Assembly (NCBI GenBank): GCA_945865815.1
Contig: CAMBFR010000008.1
Coordinates: 1 to 64,000, forward strand
Source: Candidatus Sulfopaludibacter sp. SbA3
Lineage (GTDB): Bacteria > Acidobacteriota > Terriglobia > 20CM-2-55-15
DNA length: 64,000 nt
Reading direction: 5' to 3'
Shown: in pieces, positions 60,501 through 64,000 of the stretch
Position numbering within the stretch: position 1 is the first letter of the stretch
Layout of the letters: each line of letters opens with the position of its first letter
Notes under the pieces: model-generated
What the model was told of the DNA's origin: nothing
The model's input: the letters and a program-made list of their open reading frames with translations, nothing else
Databases searched by the model: none
Made by a program: the position numbers and the translations under genes

Positions 60501-61555
60501 ACGGCAGCGGCTCGGAAGCGCTGCGGCAATTCGCGACGACCAATCAATGGATCGCCAACGGGGAAGCCGCGTCTCTGGCGAACTTTCTGAACAGCTCGTC
60601 TACGGGTACGGGCGAAGCCGGCGGCTTGTTGCGCCGGAACGGACTCCCGGAGAACTTCATCGTCGTCAACCCGCAGTTCGGCTCGCTGCAGCTTCATGGG
60701 AACGACGACAGCTCGACCTATCATTCCCTGCAGACCTCGTTAAGAAAACGTCTATCCAACGGCCTCAGCGCGGAGTTCAACCATACCTGGTCGAGAACCC
60801 TGGGCAATTCCGCTGCCGGCAACGCCAATACGGGCGACACGACCATTAGCGAACGCGATCCACGGAACCGGCAGTTGCAGAAGGGCCTGCTGATTTTCCA
60901 CCGCACGCATACCTTCAAATCGCACGGCACGTGGGCGCTACCGTTCGGTCCCAACAGGGCGCTGCTGGGCGGCGCTCCGGGCTGGGTTCAGCGGATTGTT
61001 GGGGGTTGGGACGTTTCAGGAATCTTCTCCTGGAACTCCGGCCAGCCGCTGAGTATCACCTCGACACGGCGGACCCTGGACAGCCGCGGCAACATCAATA
61101 CTCCGGATCTGATCGGCGTGTTACCGGACAGTCTCGGAAAGGTGCGGCGGGAGGTTGGGTTCGTCGAATTCTTCGAAGGTCTGTCCGTTCGGAGGGCGCC
61201 GGCGCCGAACTTTGGCGGAAATACGGCGGTGGCCGGCCGCTTCAGCAACAACGTCGCCGTCGACAGCGCGGGAAATATCGTTCTTCAGAATCCGCAGCCG
61301 GGCACGGCCGGAAACCTCGGATTGACGCAGTCCGGCGTTGAAGGGCCAGCCCGCCTCGGCTTCGATATGGCGCTGCAAAAGCAGACGCGGCTTACCGAGG
61401 GAACGACGTTCACAATCCGTGCGGACGCGGTCAATGTGCTGAACAGGCCGATATGGGACAACCCGAACGTCGACCTCAATTCCTCGAGTTTCGGCCGCAT
61501 CACCGGCGCCCAAGGGGCACGGACCATAACGATCAACGCCCGGATCGATTTTTGA
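57563..61555 (+). CDS. TonB-dependent receptor with carboxypeptidase-regulatory-like N-terminal domain (Oar-like)
   Basis: signal peptide; IGGTVADSTGALIPGVEVAAANVNTG; plug and beta-barrel; C-terminal ARTITINARIDF. Confidence 0.92.
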   Translation: MSVGNISRIAAAGLLLLISLPLESSAQVSASIGGTVADSTGALIPGVEVAAANVNTGISTTQLTNEAGAYQIPSLQPGTYRLTASLPGFQTATRENIQLSQGQQVRFNFTLQVGTIATAVEVLADSATALATTTASIGDVLPDIEVRSLPLASRNVIDLAFVVAGTVGENFGGSRMSQINTTRDGLPTGDGRYLDWNGAYSGTFTSPDLVEEVQVNVTSVDAAVGRGSGQVRLQTRSGTNEFHGALFHSNQNSRLAANNWFQNLVGTPKDFRNRNQFGGRVGGPIIRNKAFFFFLFDGQRYLAKQEAIGLVLTPEARQGVFRFLTEGAPGRAGGTSRRNGSAFATTPSVGLQGNVLSTDPRTGAPLFLNSFNVFSDVRDPFRTRIDPVWVGPQYLRRMPAPNDWTIGDGLNTAGIRWQRRIAGEDGATGDTQTANRNHSTFRIDYQFNSSNKASYSLTRENNWGVTGQTGLPDYPGGYFGEIRRDPTFSTASWTSTISPTIVNEFRWGRKVDTWEGMQPTDLNCCQGGVFDASKLTALAKEAFEAFPQIAGQRFAILQGMVGPGNTGTGVTPGLGDFARVRQNPRFNSSPLMQFADTLSWTRGSHSLQAGFEATYSSSGQYDAINSRPQANLGIGTVPIPGITSTNFPGLNSFDITTAQELLANLAGSIDTLSQDFFLLTPEQKDFLGFQDGAVLKTRNYHQNDYAGFFKDSWKVTSNLTLNMGVRYDIYGTPYDDTGMGVKPIGGQSALFGISGKDFSARFRPGASGGSPTIIGFAGKNSPNPDTLIYNNDFNNFAPSFGFSWNVPWLARSTVVRGGYGVNYTGAPTFLQYSSIIGGAPGSSLSITQAPGVLTPSQYLDIGSALTVFPLPKGGLRPLQPVPVTNRVTGLQGFADDRVVPYVQNWSLSVQHELVKNLTVEARYVGSKGTKLRSAKELNTINIFENGILDAFNITRAGGSAPLFDTMLRGIRIGTITVGQNGSGSEALRQFATTNQWIANGEAASLANFLNSSSTGTGEAGGLLRRNGLPENFIVVNPQFGSLQLHGNDDSSTYHSLQTSLRKRLSNGLSAEFNHTWSRTLGNSAAGNANTGDTTISERDPRNRQLQKGLLIFHRTHTFKSHGTWALPFGPNRALLGGAPGWVQRIVGGWDVSGIFSWNSGQPLSITSTRRTLDSRGNINTPDLIGVLPDSLGKVRREVGFVEFFEGLSVRRAPAPNFGGNTAVAGRFSNNVAVDSAGNIVLQNPQPGTAGNLGLTQSGVEGPARLGFDMALQKQTRLTEGTTFTIRADAVNVLNRPIWDNPNVDLNSSSFGRITGAQGARTITINARIDF

Positions 61556-61645
61556 CTCTGACGATTCCGGACGGGTGAAAGCCTCACCCGCCCTTCGGGC
61601 AGTGAAAATTTGGGGACATGCGGTGCACGGTTGTTCCGGACGGGT

Positions 61646-62545
61646 TTACCGCTTCGCAACGTGAGGATGGTCAAACTCCGATGGCCTGACTGTGTTCCGA
61701 ACCCGGCGCAGCAGGTTCCAGATCCACGTTTCTCTTATTGAGTGGTGAGGCAACACGAGCGGCTCCAGGTCCGGGATCCACGCTGCGGGCAGGGAACTCT
61801 TGTATTGATTCAACAAGTGCTCGGCCCAGGATCGGCGGCCGGCCATGCTCGCGATGACGATCTGCTTCGCCTGTGCCAGGGGGGCGGACACCAGGGCCGT
61901 CTTTCGCATGAACAGGCAGTCCGCCCATGCCAGCCGCCCGTCCTTGTGCTGCCGAGAGTGCGCTGTTCGGGGCTTCCAGTATTCGGACTGAAGAGCAATC
62001 AATTCGAAGCCGCGCTCGCTCAGATACGATGCGGCTTCGTGAAACGGCGGTTCTCCGATATAGAACGGTTCAAATCGTAACTCGCACTGGATCGCGAGAA
62101 CCTGGGGGAGCATTGCTTCGCAGCTTTGGATGACTTCGAAGTCGAGGCCCTCGAGATCCGTCTTCAGGAAGTCGATGGATTGGATGCCGAGATCACTCAG
62201 CAGGTCCGGAAGGCGCTTGCACTCGACTGCAGATGCGGAAACGATTTCAAAATAGCGCTCGAGCCCGTATCGCTCGATCAATTCGCGGCGCGGCTCGAGC
62301 AGCGACGAGCAAAGGCCGTAGGCGCGCTGAATAAACGTCCGAGTGCCTTCAGTCCCCGCCACCGCGCTTTGAAGGCTGTGTTTTGCCGCGTACGCGCCCC
62401 GGCTTCGCGAGGCTTTGCCCGCATCGATCTCAACCAGCGTTGTTGCGGCGCGGATCGCCGGTGGCAGCGCATAGTCCCGATCGCCGGCTGACCCGAGATT
62501 GACGACGACAAAATGTCCGCGAAGCGAGTCCGCAAGCGTTGTCAT
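61646..62545 (-). CDS. FkbM family methyltransferase
   Basis: VVNLGSAGDRDYALPP...LLSDLGIQSIDFLKTDLEGLDFEVIQSCEAMLPQVLAIQCEL. Confidence 0.85.
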   Translation of the reverse strand: MTTLADSLRGHFVVVNLGSAGDRDYALPPAIRAATTLVEIDAGKASRSRGAYAAKHSLQSAVAGTEGTRTFIQRAYGLCSSLLEPRRELIERYGLERYFEIVSASAVECKRLPDLLSDLGIQSIDFLKTDLEGLDFEVIQSCEAMLPQVLAIQCELRFEPFYIGEPPFHEAASYLSERGFELIALQSEYWKPRTAHSRQHKDGRLAWADCLFMRKTALVSAPLAQAKQIVIASMAGRRSWAEHLLNQYKSSLPAAWIPDLEPLVLPHHSIRETWIWNLLRRVRNTVRPSEFDHPHVAKR

Positions 62546-63588
62546 CGGCCTCCATTGAAACGGATCAGGGCCCGGCCCACGTTTCCTTTTTCGAGATCCT
62601 CGAATGCCTGGTTGATGTCTTCAAACGGGTACTCGTGCGTAATCAAAGCCTCGAGTTTTAATTTCCCTGCAAGGTACAAGTCGGCGTAGTGGGGAATATC
62701 GCGATCCGGACTGGTTTCCCCGCCCCAGGTGCCCACGATCCGTCTACCCCTGATGAGGTCGAAAGGATCGATGGAAATGCGCAGGCCGCTGGCCAGATTC
62801 CCGGCAATGATGCAAAGCCCGCCGGCATCGCGAACCGATTTAAAGGCCGTTTCCATGGTTTCCTGCCGGCCTGCCGCCTCGATGGCGTAATCGACTCCCC
62901 GCCCGCCGGTGATTTGCATGATGCCGGCCAAGGGATCTTCGCGGCCGGCATGGATTGTGTGGGTCGCGCCGAGCGTTCTCGCCTGGTCGAGTTTGTGGTC
63001 GATGACATCGATGCCGATGATTGGATTGGCGCCGCCGATTCCGGCGCCCAGCACGGCGCTCAGCCCTATTCCTCCCAATCCGAAAATCGCGATGCTTTCC
63101 AACGGTTGAATCCGCGCCGCGTTCAATACGGCGCCGGCGCCGGTGGGAATCGCGCATCCGAGCAGAGCGGCCTCCCGAAGCGGCATGCCGCCGGGAATGA
63201 GAGTGAGCCGGTTTTCCGATACGATCGTCTGCTTCATGAACGTGCTGATCGCGCCCGAATTGATGACGCCGCCGCCGCTGTCGTAGGCGTTGGAGGGAAC
63301 GTCGATCCCCGTCCCCTTGATCCACGAAAGCACGACCGCATCTCCAGGCCTTACTTTCGTCACCTCCGGGCCGACGGCAACGACCGTCCCCGAGCCTTCA
63401 TGTCCCAGCGTGTGGGGAAGAAAACGGTCGGGGCCCCTGCGGCCGCGCATCTCATGAAGCTGGCTGTGACACACGCCGCTGTAGGCGACATCCACGAGGA
63501 TCTGGCCTCGCTGGAGCCCTCGCCCGCGCACCTCGATCAGCCGCAGGGGCTTGTTGAGCTCAAAAAGAACGGCCGCCGTTGTATTCAT
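62542..63588 (-). CDS. zinc-dependent alcohol dehydrogenase
   Basis: VAYSGVCHSQLHEMRG, LGHEGSGTVVAVGPEV, FGLGGIGLSAVLGA. Confidence 0.9.
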   Translation of the reverse strand: MNTTAAVLFELNKPLRLIEVRGRGLQRGQILVDVAYSGVCHSQLHEMRGRRGPDRFLPHTLGHEGSGTVVAVGPEVTKVRPGDAVVLSWIKGTGIDVPSNAYDSGGGVINSGAISTFMKQTIVSENRLTLIPGGMPLREAALLGCAIPTGAGAVLNAARIQPLESIAIFGLGGIGLSAVLGAGIGGANPIIGIDVIDHKLDQARTLGATHTIHAGREDPLAGIMQITGGRGVDYAIEAAGRQETMETAFKSVRDAGGLCIIAGNLASGLRISIDPFDLIRGRRIVGTWGGETSPDRDIPHYADLYLAGKLKLEALITHEYPFEDINQAFEDLEKGNVGRALIRFNGGR

Positions 63589-63600
63589 TTGCGTGAGATA

Positions 63601-64000
63601 TTACGCCGATTCCGCGATGAACCAGTAGTAGTCGCCGGTGTAGCCCGCTTCCGCGAACACCTTTTTCCAGTCCTCGATGTGCATGTAAGTCAGCGCGGTC
63701 AGGTTCCACTTCAACATTCGCTCGCGCCCGGCTTCGTTTCTCCATGCGTCCATGGTGACGAAAGCGCTTCGCCGCGAAACGCGTTGGACTTCGCGTAACG
63801 CCCGCTTGCAGTCCTCGAGGGCGAGATTGTGGATCGTGTTAATCGAAATGACGAGATCGAACGATTGGTCCGCATAGGGGAGCGCCGTGGCGTTTCCCAC
63901 CTGTATGAACTCCCGCATGTCCTCGATTGCGTGATCGCGGGCGTATTCGGAAATGTCGAGGCCCGCAATGGTCATGCCGGGCATGAGCAACTTGAAGTCG
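63601..64000 (-). CDS. class I SAM-dependent methyltransferase (truncated by window end)
   Basis: IAGLDISEYARDHAI...GNATALPYADQSFDLVISINTIHNL. Confidence 0.88.
   Translation of the reverse strand, partial: DFKLLMPGMTIAGLDISEYARDHAIEDMREFIQVGNATALPYADQSFDLVISINTIHNLALEDCKRALREVQRVSRRSAFVTMDAWRNEAGRERMLKWNLTALTYMHIEDWKKVFAEAGYTGDYYWFIAESA

Overview
64 kb of a GC-rich bacterial chromosome. Gene style (Oar-like TonB receptor, DUF6152 neighbourhood, split atp genes) suggests an Acidobacteriota-like genome, but this is inference only. About 60 CDSs are supported. (1) 0.2-2.8 kb: molybdenum-cofactor genes moeA-moaC-mogA. (2) 2.8-26.3 kb: a bioenergetics supercluster. It holds an 11-subunit nuo operon (A B [midA] C D H I J K L M N, no E/F/G) followed by a di-heme cytochrome c peroxidase, an F0-only atp cluster (atpZ/I-like, atpI, atpB, atpE), and a second opposite-strand nuo cluster (A E H J K L M N, no B/C/D/F/G/I). 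A NDUFAF7/MidA-type methyltransferase sits inside the first nuo operon. (3) 17.8-18.6 kb: a small accessory patch with a 25-bp perfect hairpin, an attC-like palindrome and a BrnTA toxin-antitoxin pair whose toxin ORF has an in-frame amber stop. (4) 26-44 kb: a ThiS-ThiG fusion, YajQ, NtrYX-like and PilC-PilS-PilR genes, a CusF-like protein, MBL hydrolases, Phd/VapC-like TA, an FMN-type glutamate synthase and a glycosyltransferase. (5) 46.7-53.4 kb: an accessory island with an IS1182-family element (19-bp IRs, 6-bp TSD) inserted in the loop of a REP-like palindrome, an HNH nuclease, a 5mC methyltransferase, a NotI-like restriction enzyme, Vsr, a 38-aa small protein and a frameshifted tyrosine-recombinase remnant. 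(6) 53.8-64 kb: VOC protein, AraC regulator, DUF6152 protein, MBL protein, a 1330-aa TonB-dependent receptor, FkbM methyltransferase, alcohol dehydrogenase and a truncated methyltransferase. A family of GGGCGCGGGGCTTCAGCCCCGTGCCC hairpins recurs between genes. No rRNA or CRISPR was seen and no tRNA was recognised. All family names are from reading the translations; no search was run.
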